From contig NC_132820.1 in assembly GCF_048594095.1 (NCBI RefSeq), positions 10,008,001-10,072,000 of the forward strand: DNA of 64,000 bases, read 5' to 3'. Positions 37,261 through 50,000 of this stretch are shown piece after piece; position 1 is the stretch's first letter, and the number at the start of each line of letters is the position of its first letter. The translations under genes and the position numbers were made by a program. A model generated the notes under the pieces. That model did not search any database and was not told the origin of the DNA. It worked only from the letters and a program-made list of their open reading frames with translations. The stretch is from Paramormyrops kingsleyae (Eukaryota; Chordata; Actinopteri; Osteoglossiformes; Mormyridae).

Positions 37261-38025
37261 GTGCAGGCCAAGTGGTCCTAGTTTGCTGCTACCTTGGGTG
37301 GTTTTATACTAATGATGTTTCCTCTCCACTGGTATCACTCTGGCGTTCTGTGGGCTAAACGTCGCAGACGTGATGGCTGAACTTTGACATTTATCTGCTT
37401 GGGGAGATGAATGTATGTCTATGGGTTTTACCTACTCAGGGAGTGGAATTGCCTGCTGGTGCCAGGATGATTGGGGGAGATCGGCACTGCGCCAAGGCCA
37501 GTGGAAGCTGGGGCTGTCTTATTAAATTGGCTTTAACTCGGACTCTGGGCAACCTTTTGATACCATGAGCGTTATCGACTGGCTGAAAGTACGGGTCTGT
37601 CTTTGAACCCGGTTAGCGACAGCATATTCTCAGCTCGTCGCTGCAATGCGAATTGGGATTTGGCGCAAACTCCATGCATCTGTGTCAAGACGGCACTTCT
37701 AAATTGCACACGTCTCATTGGTCACCCTCTGGCACCCAGCAGTCGTGGTGTTAAAGCATTGGCATTGCAGATTTTATGTTTGGGGGACTGTGTTTCTGTT
37801 CGAACCTGAGGTTTGGGGTTCGTTTCATGTCCAGCGGAGGTCCTGCATTTGGTACAAGATTGTCGCTGTCAAATGAGTGTGCTATGGGCTTTTCCTATAT
37901 TTTGGGAATTTTTATGGAGTCTTCTCTAGTGTTGGAGTTCTCTCCTGGCCTGGCCACACTCAAACTGGCTGACAAACCTCTGCGTCATGCAGGGGGCATC
38001 GACCGTGTCCGGAGTTCCTCATTCC

Positions 38026-38058
38026 ATGAAGTGCGGGCCCTGCATGAGCTCGACATGA
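38026..38058 (+). CDS. Short upstream ORF overlapping the amot start (ATGA)
   Basis: ATG at 38026 opens a 10-codon frame (MKCGPCMSST) whose TGA stop at 38056-38058 overlaps the amot ATG at 38055. It lies in the same exon, downstream of the likely acceptor at 37990, so any spliced transcript using this exon would contain it. Whether it is translated is unknown. Confidence 0.4.
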   Translation: MKCGPCMSST

Positions 38059-41000
38059 GAGCCGCGCCGGAGGAGACGTCCAGCAGCAGCAGTGGAGGCA
38101 GCAGCACCGTCCTGCAGCGCCTCCTACAGGAGCAGATGCGCTATGGCGAGGGCCGGAACTTTCTGGCCCTGCAGCAACAACAGCAGCAACAGCAGGGGGC
38201 AGCAGTGAGCGGTGGGGGGCCAGGATATTCGGGCGGGGGTGGCCCAGGTGAAGACCATGCCACAGGCCCCCACAACGCCCGACAGGAGCCACAGGGTCAG
38301 GAACTGCAGGCCGACGGTGGTATGGAGAAGCAGCTGGGTCCTCGTAGCAATGGAGGAGGGAGCATGGCTGGCGGGGGAGGTGGAGGCGGGAGTGGAGGAG
38401 GAGGCCAGGGCCCCAGCGCCGAAGATCTGCCCACCTACGAGGAGGCCAAAGTACAGTCGCAGTACTTCCGCGGGCAGCCGCAACAGCAGCAGCTGCCACC
38501 TTCGGTGGGCGCAGCGTTCTATGTGACGGGCGTGAGCAACTCCAAGGTGCGCACCGAGGGCCGCGCGGCGGTGCAGCGCGTGGGGGCTGGCCGGGTACAC
38601 CAGGACGACGGGCTGAAGGACCTCAAGCAGGGCCACGTGCGCTCGCTGAGCGAGCGGCTCATGCAGCTGTCGCTGGCCACCAGCGGCGTCAAGGCCCATG
38701 CCCCCGTCACCAGCTCCCCACTCTCGCCACAGTCACCCCCACCCGGACCCCCGAGCGATTACTACAAGCCCCCAGTACAGCACCGGGGTCCGCCGCCCGA
38801 CTACCCCTTCAAGGGGGTGGCCTCCCCACCGAAGCAGCAGCAACCGCAGCCCCCGCAACAAGAGCCGGGACACTACTACTCCGACCACCGTGGCAGCCGT
38901 GCAGAAGTGCCACAGGTGCGCTACCAGCCCCCCCCAGAGTACGGGTCTTTCCGGTAAGTGCCAAGCCTCAGTATTAGATTTATTATTAATGTCTATTTAT
39001 TTATTCTTTAAACACCGATGATTATACACGAATAAACAAGGTTTTTCATATTATTAATGTTTAGCTGATTTGCCCACTTTTCCTGCAAAAGATTAGGCAT
39101 CTGCTGAGTGGTACGACGTGATTGTCTGTGTCTGTGATTGCTGGACATTTCATGCCTCACCCATCATCTTCCAGGATACATTGGGTTAAACCTGGCTTCA
39201 TATTTAATATAGATGTAGATCTGTTTTACATTTCTTATACAGAATGTGGAATGTAGAGTCCTGTAGCGGAATGTAGGACTTTTGTAGAGTCCTGTAGCGG
39301 AATGTAGGACTTTTGTAGAGTCCTTTACTGGAAAGTGAAGCCACTGCAGAGTCCTGTAATGGAATGATAGATTATTGTAGAGTCCTTTAATAGAATGTGG
39401 AACTGTTGTGGAGTACTTCAATGGAATGTAGAACTGTGATAGAGTCATTTAATAGAATGTAGCGTTGTTGTAGACCTCCTTAAAATGAACAAGTGTTCCA
39501 GAGTTCTGTAGGGTGTTTAGCTCTTTTATGGAATTTAGAACCCAGTTTTGCAGTTCTAGGGTACAAAGAATGTCATTCACATCCCTTTGGGAATTGTGGC
39601 GAAAGAGGGCCCATCCTAGCTGTGTCTGTTCAAAACAGGTTATTAATTATATGGAATTATTTTGAAACAGCTGAATGTACACTTAAGGAACAACTTTTCC
39701 TCTTAGCGTTGATGAGTAGTTGAAAGAAACACCCTGAATTTAAGCCTGTTTTTCCAGTCCCTTCTCCACCAGTTTTTGTTGGAGAGGAGATGAATGCCGA
39801 AGGAATAATTATTAAAGTCACCCAGAGCATGTTGCTTCATGATTATGCTCAGAAATATGATGGATATGCCCCTGCCCAGAGTCTGTTTATTGTCTAAGTA
39901 TTTTACCTATGTGACAATCACATTCCAACCTTGACAGATAACGGCTTAGTTATTTTTTAATTGCAGTGCCTTGGGTGTCATTATGAGCAGTGGAATAATG
40001 TCAAACAGACAGGTATTTTGTTGTGGATTTCCCATTGTCCTGTAATTTTGAGAAATATTGGTTCAGAGTCAGGACGGCGTGGTGGCGCAGTGCTTAGCAG
40101 AGCGGGTAATGCCCTGCCGTGGGTCGGCACCCCGTCCTAAGTCATTCCCAGAGGTGGAAAGTTCAGGTCCAGAAAGTACAAATCCAGACCAAGGTTTTGT
40201 TTCAATCAACCAGTTGAGTACGACAAGTCACAATCACAGAGTACTCAACTGGTTGGTTGGAACAAAACCTTGGTCTGGATTTGTACTTTCTGGACCTGAA
40301 CTGTACAACTCTGGTTACTCCCTGTCTAGTTTTTGGGATAGGCTCCGGACCCCCGTGACCCTGCAGAAGACAAGCAGTGTAGCAGATGAACGACTGGCTC
40401 ATCTGTCACATGGCAGGGACGCCCAGTTGACCACTGTACCTTCTGGCTTCCGTCTGCTTCCAGATCGAGCAAGGAGGGCACGGGCCACTCCCAGCGGATT
40501 ACCCATCATCATAGTCCCACCTCCTCTGTCACGTCCATGGGCTCCCTGTCCCGCACGCAGTCCTCCACCTTCAGCAGCCTCCTGGCTTCCTCTCACCCCA
40601 CCCCCATATCCCACCCCGTGGACGCGACGTTCCTCATCGGTCCCCGGAGTCCAGCCTCACACCAGGGCGACTCTTTCGGCCAGGGACCCCCGCACCCCCC
40701 GCAGCACCGCGGCCACGGCGGCTTCCTGGCAGACCCTTACCACTCTGTCCCCAGGGGTCCGCCCCAGCACCAGCAGCAGCAGCCCCCCTACCAACAGCCC
40801 CAGCCGCCTCCTCCGCACCACCACCACCACCAGGCGCACTACGGCCACCCGCACGGCCTGCAGGGGGAGCCCTATGCCATGGTAGCGCGCGCGCAGCAGA
40901 TGGTAGAGATGCTGTCGGATGAGAACCGGCTCCTGAAGCAGGAAATGGAGGTGTGCTGTGAGAAGGTCACCAAGCTACAGAAGGTGGGTCCCGGCATCAG

Positions 41001-44000
41001 TCATTCAGCCATTTCCTGTCTTTATTTACATATTAAAGTCGAGGAGGGATGGGGGCTATTCTGTCTGTCTTATTACTTACTAGACACAACACCTTTGTCA
41101 TACTTAAATCATACCCTTTGCTGTTTGAAGGAAGGTCTGTGTCTCCATTATGCTATGCTACACTACTCTATGTCATGCTGTGCTATGTCATGCTATGACA
41201 TCGGCCACCGTGTTTCCTGTGCTCTGATTCGCTCTTCAGCAACCCTTCACTCCAGGCCTTGTGTACTTGCTGGGTTGACACAAAAACTCTCCTCTGATAT
41301 CTTGTTCCTATACGTTCACAGTTGTGGACTTAGTTGTTTCCTGTGGTGAATCAGGATAGATACTTTCTTCGCTGGAGACAATAGCGTTTCCTCTCCTGGG
41401 AGTTGAGTCTGCAGCCTCTGTGTTCCATCATTTCAGCTTTAACCCATAAGCACCACCATACTTTCTGTGGCCCAGGCAGGGAAGATAACGAAAACATCAT
41501 TCGTGGTGATATGTGGCTTAGTGGGTTTAGAGACTGACTCTTTAGTCAGAAGGTTGCTAGTTGAAATCCCCAGGGTCAGCAGAGTGGTTTCACCAGTTGG
41601 TTCCTTAAGCAAAGCCCTTAACCTCTCGTTGCTCCCGGGACTGTTTGACCCTGCGTTCTCAAAAAAAAAAATACCTTGATTTGGACAATTTCTGCTGAAA
41701 AATGAACTATTTACCAGGAAGAAAAAATATTTGGAGAGTGTTAAAACTGGCCCTCGTTTCAGCTGGAGACGGAGATACAGCTGGTGTCTGAAGCCTACGA
41801 GAACCTGGCTAAGTCCTCCAGCAAGCGGGAAGCCCTGGAAAAGACCATGAGGAACAAGTTGGAACTGGAGATCCGCAGGCTACACGACTTCAACAGGGAC
41901 CTCAGAGGTGAGGGGGGGCGGAGCCAGGCGGGGCTGACTTTGAGAATTCGGCAGTTTGAGATCTCCTCACCGATAGGAAAACGATACTGTTTATAAACAA
42001 TGGTGTGGCAGAGCGCTTATGGGCGTATACTCATTACCCAGAATTCCTGGGTCAAGTCCAAGGAAGGACCCCTGCTCCAATACCCCTGAGAATGGCGTTT
42101 AGGTTGGATTGCTCAACTTCGGCCGTCTGCGCAAATGGATAAAAGTTATGGGGCGATCAGGATGAAGGTGCCAGAAGGGTGTCTGAACCGCCGCACTAAG
42201 CACGGCTTGGAATAATAAGGCACCAGAGCTGGTTCAGCCAGTTCCTGTAAACGGCGGAGCCTCTCTTTCTTGGGAAGCAGAAGAATGCCAGGGAAATTAT
42301 CGCCCGTTACCCCCGGCGTGCCACTACATGAGAACCACGGCCGGGAGAACGAGAGCGACTGAGTTTGGTCGGCTTAGCGTATGAGAGAATTTTGTGTGTT
42401 TAGGAACTTTTCCCCAAAATGAAGATTCCAGGTCTGATGTGTGACCACATTGTTTACTTTTATCTTGGGAGGCGGAGGGTTTTCTATGGGGATTTCAAAG
42501 GGCATCGGGCTTCCTGTTGACATACTTGAGTGCAGGTTGTAATCTCCTCCGCTCTCCCATGCCTAGCTTGCTGAGGACAGTAAAGAAGTCCGTTTTTTGT
42601 TTTACCGGCTAAGTATATAGCATCCGAAACGGCTAACAGAAATCCAAGCGTTAAAAAAAAAAAGTAGTTTTCCCACGTCGCTTCTGTTGCTCGTCGTGGC
42701 TTGGAGCTTCAGCCTGTATAAATGATGGAGTTTCTGCTGATTGAAAACGTCCCGGCACGTGGCGGGAGGTCCAGAGCAGAACAGGACGTCCCCGCACACT
42801 AACCCTCGGCTCCCGCTTTCTCCTGGTCGTCCAGCTCTTTACAGCGAACACGTGGGGGGTGGGGGCTCTCCTTTAGCCTAGCGCTGTGCTAAACATTCCG
42901 TCGCATGTTTTTTTTTATTCGGCCGTTAATGCTCGATTGACGGGGAACTGGAGCCCGGTGCGCTCCGAGGGGCTCAGCGTTCTCGCTCGGGACGCCATCG
43001 GCTTGGGGAGCTATACTAGCGAAATAATGAAAGGAGACGTTTTGGAGCCAGTTCTCCTCGAGGTTTCGGCACTCCTAGGAAAACATCTCCGTCATAACGG
43101 GCCCATTGTCCAAGCTGGCTTTTATAAATCATCTTTATTAGTAAATTTTGACGTACTCTCGCTGTGGGAAAGGTTAGTGTTTGATTTCTGTTTTCCAATT
43201 TTGCTGAGCAACCAGGCCCCAGCAGTGTCTCACGCCGGGGGGGGCTGGAGGGGGTGGGGGGGGCTGGAGGGGGTGGGGTGGGGTGCTCTGAGTCAGTTTG
43301 ACTTTCTCTGTGTCTCGACATCTATTAAAACCACTTTTGGGGGATTCTTATATCCCCCCCCCTGCCACCGCCCCCATTTTCACTCCTACCCACAATCCCC
43401 CTGCGTCCAACATGCTGACATTAGAGCTGTTTCACAGAAACCCCTGCAGAATCTTCTAGAAGTCCACTTGAGCAATCCCTGGATAGAAAAGCCCTGTATT
43501 ATTCCGTCCGTTAATCGCCGTTTCGGCTCCCGGAACGCAAGCGATCGGGCTAGAGATACTCCGAAATGGTTTTTCCTGCAGGCCTCGGGTTACAAAATGT
43601 GAAGTTTGACCGTACCCCGAGCATAGCTGCGCTGTCGTGTGTTATTGTGGCGCGGAAATGAGTTCCCAGATGCCACCGACGGGGGTGTGTGATGTGGGTA
43701 ATGGACACGAGGCTGTCTCTCCCCCTGCAGAGCGCATGGAGACTGCTAACAAACAGCTGGCCGCCAAGGAGTGCGACGGGTCCGAAGATAACCGCAAGAC
43801 CATCTCCCAACTTCTCGTGCAGAGTAGGTCCATCAGCAGCCACCCCCCCCCCGTCCCTAGCTGTCACTCATATCCATGTTTATATATTTGCAGATTTATA
43901 GCCCTTGTACTGTAACTGGGTGTTTCTCAATATGTGTATTTGACCGTACTTGTTTCCTCGTGTACCCATTTGATGTCATCTACCATTGCCAGTTCCGATA

Positions 44001-47000
44001 CTCAAAAACAGAAGTACAGAGGATGGTAAAAATCTAGATATCAAGGATGCGTCGGTTGCATCCTCGCCGAACGAGGCCAATCCTGTGATTCATTGCACCC
44101 CAAGTTCGTTCTTGGGAGGCAAGTTAGCAAGACGGCTCTTGCCAAGACCACAAGTATGATCTTTGCGTGTTTGGCATTGAGAAACCCCCACTGGTCCCAC
44201 AGCTGGTCACAGGCATTCTGGGACTGGTGTGTCAGCAGCTGGTCACTGGATTAAATCGCTGATTGACAGCTCATGATTCATTCCACCCACCTTGTGGCTT
44301 TTCATCCCGTCTCTTCTGAAAAGCTGAGAAAGCAGTTTTTACTCAAAGTACACAGTCATACTGCTTGAGTGAAGTGCCTAATGAAAACAATATGGATAAT
44401 TAATGCAAATCTAGCATGTAATTGGTGGGCAGTAATGTTGCCTCACACCTACAGTGCAGCAGGGGGTTGAACCCTGCGTGTGTGTGTGTGTGTGGAGTCT
44501 GCATGCTTAACCTGTGTCACATGGGTTACCTCCCATGCAGGGGCGGGGCCACGGCTGAAAGCTGATTGGCCCCCGGAATGCCCCTTCCGCCGTCACTCAT
44601 CCATTCGAAACATATGATTGGCTGATAAGGGTGTTGCCCTTCTACAATCAACCCTACTCCCAGTCCAATGACATGCAGTTAATTGGTGCCTGTCATTTGT
44701 ATGATTATGTGTGAGCCTAACCAGGAGAAACTGTTCGAAGGTGGACAGATGGATGAGAAATTGGCTTTTGATAAAAGCCTGGTAGATGACATCAGAGCTA
44801 CTCGCCGTAGGCTCCGTGTGACCTCGCGGTCTCCTTGGCCAGACGCGGCCAGCGCGTGTTCCTGTTTCCATGTGCGGTGTCCGTGTGCCTGCAGACAAGG
44901 AGACGTTGCGTGAGAAGGAGAAGCTGGAGATGGAACTCAACGCCCTGCGCTCCACCAATGAGGACCAGCGGAGGCACATCGAGATCCGCGACCAGGCCCT
45001 GAACAATGCGCAGGCCAGGGTGGTCAAGCTAGAGGAGGAGGTGGGTGGACCAGCTTAAAGTCCAACCAGAGTGCAAATACAATTCCCTCCCCAGCTCTAA
45101 AGGATGCGCAGGCAACTCTCGACCGACGTACAAAAAAAAATAAATTATTGTGACATTAGCATGCTCGTTTGCGATTAAAAAATACATGAACCAAAACTAT
45201 ATCTATGCTAAAGAAAAATAGATTAAAAAAGATGAAAGAAAAGATAAAGAGTAAATTTTACTCAAGCGTATGTCACCATTTTTTGCATCGGTGCTTCCAT
45301 GAACTCTACCAACAAGATCTAGTCCTTAGTATTTTTTCTGCAACACCAATGACCACAGTCCGTTCCAGGACCCAGCTAGGATGGGCTAGCACTTCGGCTA
45401 CGGCCATGACTCTAGGTACCGTATCTCAGATTCACTTAAGCTGGTCTCACATAAGCCCGAGACCTGCCTGTAATTCCCGATTTCCCAGAAAACTCCGCAT
45501 GAAGAAGCGGTGCCGTCTTACTTATGCTTGAAAGGCTTCACTACGTGACGTCATTTGTTGCTATTGACAACGTGAATTGCGTTTAGCCTCCGTCTAGAGT
45601 TTTGCATGCAGCTGAATTACTAGAGTAGGGCGAGTTTTAACCCAAAAACTCACTCACTGTAAGATTGTTTACCAGCTAAACTGCTGTATTCGTGTGACTT
45701 TTTTCTGTGGGATGGCCCGGGAGCGATTGATTTATGTATGTTTTGTTCCATACCTTCCGTATTGTTTTGCCGGCATAATAATTGCTAAATCATAAAGAAG
45801 CACCACCCTTGTTGGACCTGATCCTTCAGCCGTTTGAAGCTACTTCTGTCAGATTGTTTTTACGATGATACATCAAATTCCAAACGTGGTTGTTAAAGGG
45901 TAGGTTCTAAGGATCCAGTTGTATGTGCTTCACCTCTGCAGAACCGCCACCTTTTGAAGTTCAAGTGCCCCCTACCCCCCGTGATATGATCCGCTCGGTC
46001 CAGTGAGGAGATAGCGTACAGGGACCCCATGGGGGGGTGGCTAGGTCGGGCTCTGGGGAACGCTAGGCCAAAAGCGGCCTTTCATTCGAGCAGAAAGGAC
46101 CCCCCCCCCACTGTGAAGTTGGAGAGGCTCCGAGTGCCGATCGGGTCCGCCGTCCTTCTGTTCTGAAACGTCCTGGCCCGCTCCCAGATGGCCCATTAAC
46201 GAGGTCGCAGCGATTCGGGGGGGGGGGGGGGCAGAGAGCCCTGAAGCGCCGGATTGTTCTGCTTCTGTGCCTGGATTCCCCACAAATGCGCGCTTGTTCC
46301 TCTCCTGCGCCGGACGCCGTTCCTCGCCACTCAGAGGTGGTTTGGTTTTTCCACTGTGGTCCGGTGTCCTGTCACAGAACCAGTCTTGCCTTCTCCGGGT
46401 CGGGGAGCGAGGCCATGTTTACCAATGCGCTGGAGGTGGCATGAGGGAGATCTTTGTGAGATTGGGGGCTGGGGGCTGGGGGGGGGGGGGATTAACCTCC
46501 AGCTGACCGGAGACGTTGTGAGGATGTTAGGAGGATGGAGGGGGTGTGCACCTGACACTCTTGTCCTCCCCCTGCAGCTGAAGAAGAAGCAGGTGTACGT
46601 GGAGAAGGTGGAGCGCATGCAACAAGCCCTGGCGCAGCTGCAGGCTGCCTGCGAGAAGCGCGAGCAGCGGGAACACCGACTGCGCACACGGCTGGAGCGT
46701 GAACTGGAGGCTCTGCGGCTGCAGCAGGTGGGAAGAGATGTGCGCACCTGTGTATGCAGCACAGACACACACACAGACACACACACACACAGACACACAC
46801 AGACAGACAGACACACACACACAGACACACACACACACACAGACACACACAGACAGACAGACACACACACACAGACACACACACACACACACAGACAGAC
46901 ACACACACACGCAGACACACACACACACACACACACACAGACAGACACACACACACGCAGACACACACACACACACACACGCAGACACACACACACACAG

Positions 47001-50000
47001 ACAGACACACACACACGCAGACACACACACACACACACAGACACACACACACACAGACACACACACACACACAGACAGACACACACACACGCAGACACAC
47101 ACACACACACGCAGACACACACACACACACACAAACACAGACAGACACACACACACACACAGTCTCACAGACGGTGTACTCTACTGCCTCACAAAGGCAA
47201 AACGCCGTAACTACGCTGGCACTGAAACAGATGAACGGGTGTTTCGACCTCAGTTATAGTGTGAATTTTGTGGATACTATAATTTTCACATTGTTTTCTT
47301 CAAAATCCAACAGAGAACACTATATTTCCCTTGAACAGAAATATTGTACAGTATAGTATAATATACTATACAATACTATACTGTACAATATTTCTGTTCA
47401 AGGGAAATATAGTGTATACTATACTATACTCCAGCACAATATTTCTCAAGCTGGCCCTTGGGGATTCCCAGATGATCCACATTTTTGCGTCAACCCAAAA
47501 TTGCCCCTGGGTCAATTGTATTGTGAAAGGCACTATATAAAGATAAACTGAACTGAAGACGATCTGAAAAAGGTGCACCAGACCATGCATGTAGATCCCT
47601 TTAGAGAAATCCATCCACAATGTGGCCATTTTAAAAATGCCAGCCCAAGTTTTCCCTTAAAAAAATCTTCTACCTAATTTCCTCTCCGCTGAGGACTTCT
47701 GCAGGCTCTCTCACCGTCATTGTGTTACTGCTGCGTATCACCCCCCCCCCCCTCCAATGAAGTGGTAATGTGAACATCTAGGACAAGCCTGCGTTAGTCC
47801 ACCATCTGGTTTTTGTCTTTAAGGGGGGGGGGGGGGGAGCTCATCATTCTTAATTCCGCAAGATTCCAGAAGTTTCCCCCATACTGCTATGTTACAGATG
47901 CTTGTGGCAGAGTTGTGCCAAGATGAGCCAAGCGGAGAAGATGAAAAAATAAGAAAGGGGGCGGGGGGGGGGGGAGGGGGGCGGGGGTGCTTAATCTCTG
48001 TCAGAGTAATGAAAGCTGCTTTATATACAATTCGTGAAAAATCAAGATTTTGATTAAAGCTCGTGGCGAAACCGAGACCCAGAAGGAAAATTATCTGCAG
48101 GATTTTCCCAGAAAAGAGGGGGGGGGGGGGTGGAAATCGCTCAAAAATCTGACTTCCCCAGGAGAATTCTGCATGTCAAACTACACATAATTCCTGGTCC
48201 AGTGGATACAGTGGGAGCATCTCCAGATGCGTTTACATGACGAGAATCGAGGCAGGTCGTGTGAGATGGGGGCTCATGGGGGTGTGTGGGCTGGGGGGGG
48301 GGGGAAAAGAGGGGGGCATGGAGAGAATTTAGGGGAAAGGTTGCAGAGCGGGGAACGACGAAAAAATCCCGCCACCCCGACCATGTAGGACCAACAGCTG
48401 TGGACTCCATTAGGTGCTGAGAGACACACACTTCTGAGGGTGTGCAGGTGCAGTGGGGGGGCGGGCAGGGTTTCGGGGGGGGGGGGGGGGGTCAGGGGTA
48501 TGGGGGAAGGAATCCCATCTGAAAATGGCATCATGGCTCCAGGCAGCTGTGACAAGTGAATCACCTTAGGAATTTGAAAAATGCCAGAGGAAAAAAAAAC
48601 ATTCAGGATGAAATAAAAGCTGCACTCAGCAAAACTAATATTACTAGTTGTTGTAACCCTGGCTGTACTGGTCAGAGTCGGGCTGCAGAGCCTTTGAGTG
48701 TCATGTGATCACTCTCCATTGTAGTCATAATGAAGGATACACCCAAAAGGTCTTTTTCATCCTGATCCAACATTGACTGTTTGTGCTGGGAAACAGATTT
48801 AGTTGATGTGAGCTGCCCCTCCCAGATCACACCTCAGCGTCTTGTTCGGAGCGCCCCAGACACGCTAAACCTCAGCCATTATGTCACGGCTTTTCTTCGT
48901 ACTTAGGTTTGTTGCCGTGACGACTCGCTATCAATTAAAACTTTGACCTGACGGTTTGACACGTCCTGTTCGTCGTTACCGTGGAGGAATCGTCATTTCC
49001 CTGACGACAGCAAATCACCCAGGTTCCACAAAAAAAATTTAAAAAAACCAAACCGCCATTTATGCCCCACTGTGCTGGAAAGAAGTACCCCCCGTTGTCA
49101 GCAACCATAACGTTCCTCGCCGGCGACAGGACGTCCCGCGTTCATCCTGTGCATTTCCAGAACGTTCCTCCAATGGTGCTATGGAACATCCAGGTGGTCT
49201 TTCTGGCAGGCTCGAGGCAAGCAGCTCTGTTTTTGTCGAGCGGCGGCTTCCTCCTCTCCGTCCTCCCTCTCCCGCTCGGTGTTTTCCTTACGGCAGACAC
49301 TGACGCTGATGTTGGCCAGGGCAGTAGAGGCCCGCGGATCCCCAGCACCCGCCCAGGGTCCTCTGAGGCCTCCTGTATGTCTCTCGCTCTCGCCGCTGAT
49401 TTGTGTTGGACAGGCAACTCCTGGAAAAAGTAACAGTGGCGTGTTTTCTTAAATTATTCTTTCTCCATCTGTACGCCGTCTCGTGGTGCCGAATGATGGA
49501 GGCCCACATCTTGAAAGCTTTCATGACCTCGTCTCAGCCTCTCCGGCTGCCTCTCTGAGGTTTCCCCGAAATCTCCTTTAATCGGGGAGCGGTTTGCTTC
49601 CCCAAACCTGCCCCCGTGAGGTTTTTCTTTTTTTTTTTTGCAATTTAAAGGAGAGTCCTTCATCTCGTATCAGATCGTCGTCTCATCGATCGGAGCATCT
49701 GACTCAGATTAAATTTAAATTACAAAGTGGGTGACGGTCGTGGGAAAGCGTCTTGCGTTGTTTGTTTGATCCGACTCCAATTAATTGAAATCGTGAGCTG
49801 ACCATTGAACTTAAAGTGATGCCGCAACATGAGAGAATTCCGGAAGGCGTCGACGGCTAACAGCGGGTTGCATTTCAGCGGCAGGGCAGCTCTCAGGGCG
49901 GCGGCACCGCCGGGGGGGCCGAGTACAGCACGCCGGCTCTGATGGAGCACCTCCGCGAGAAGGAGGAGCGGATCCTGGCGCTGGAGGCCGACATGACCAA

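Larger units (their letters stand above)
28621..37990. other. GC- and repeat-rich region upstream of amot
   Basis: No recognisable protein-coding exon. It holds a CT-rich tract (29584-29713), a G/C-rich minisatellite (31164-31380), SINE copies (31414, 31971, 33681), GGAT repeats (31911-31937), a CpG-rich block (34130-34510), a possible spliced leader exon (35937-36087) and a degenerate tandem repeat (36985-37260). It is probably the 5' regulatory and leader region of amot. Confidence 0.4.

Noticed and set aside
37776..38054. Upstream in-frame extension of the amot frame
   Set aside because: The human start matches MRAAPEE at 38055, and a splice acceptor at 37990 interrupts the extension. The extra residues match nothing.
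42886..43602. 238-codon plus-strand open frame
   Set aside because: It lies wholly in amot intron 3, resembles no family, and contains G-run-driven Gly/Trp repeats. Looks like chance.
46254..47259. Several long open frames on both strands (up to 318 codons)
   Set aside because: They run through the CA/CAGA microsatellite, which has few stops in any frame. Only 46578-46727 is real, as amot exon 6.
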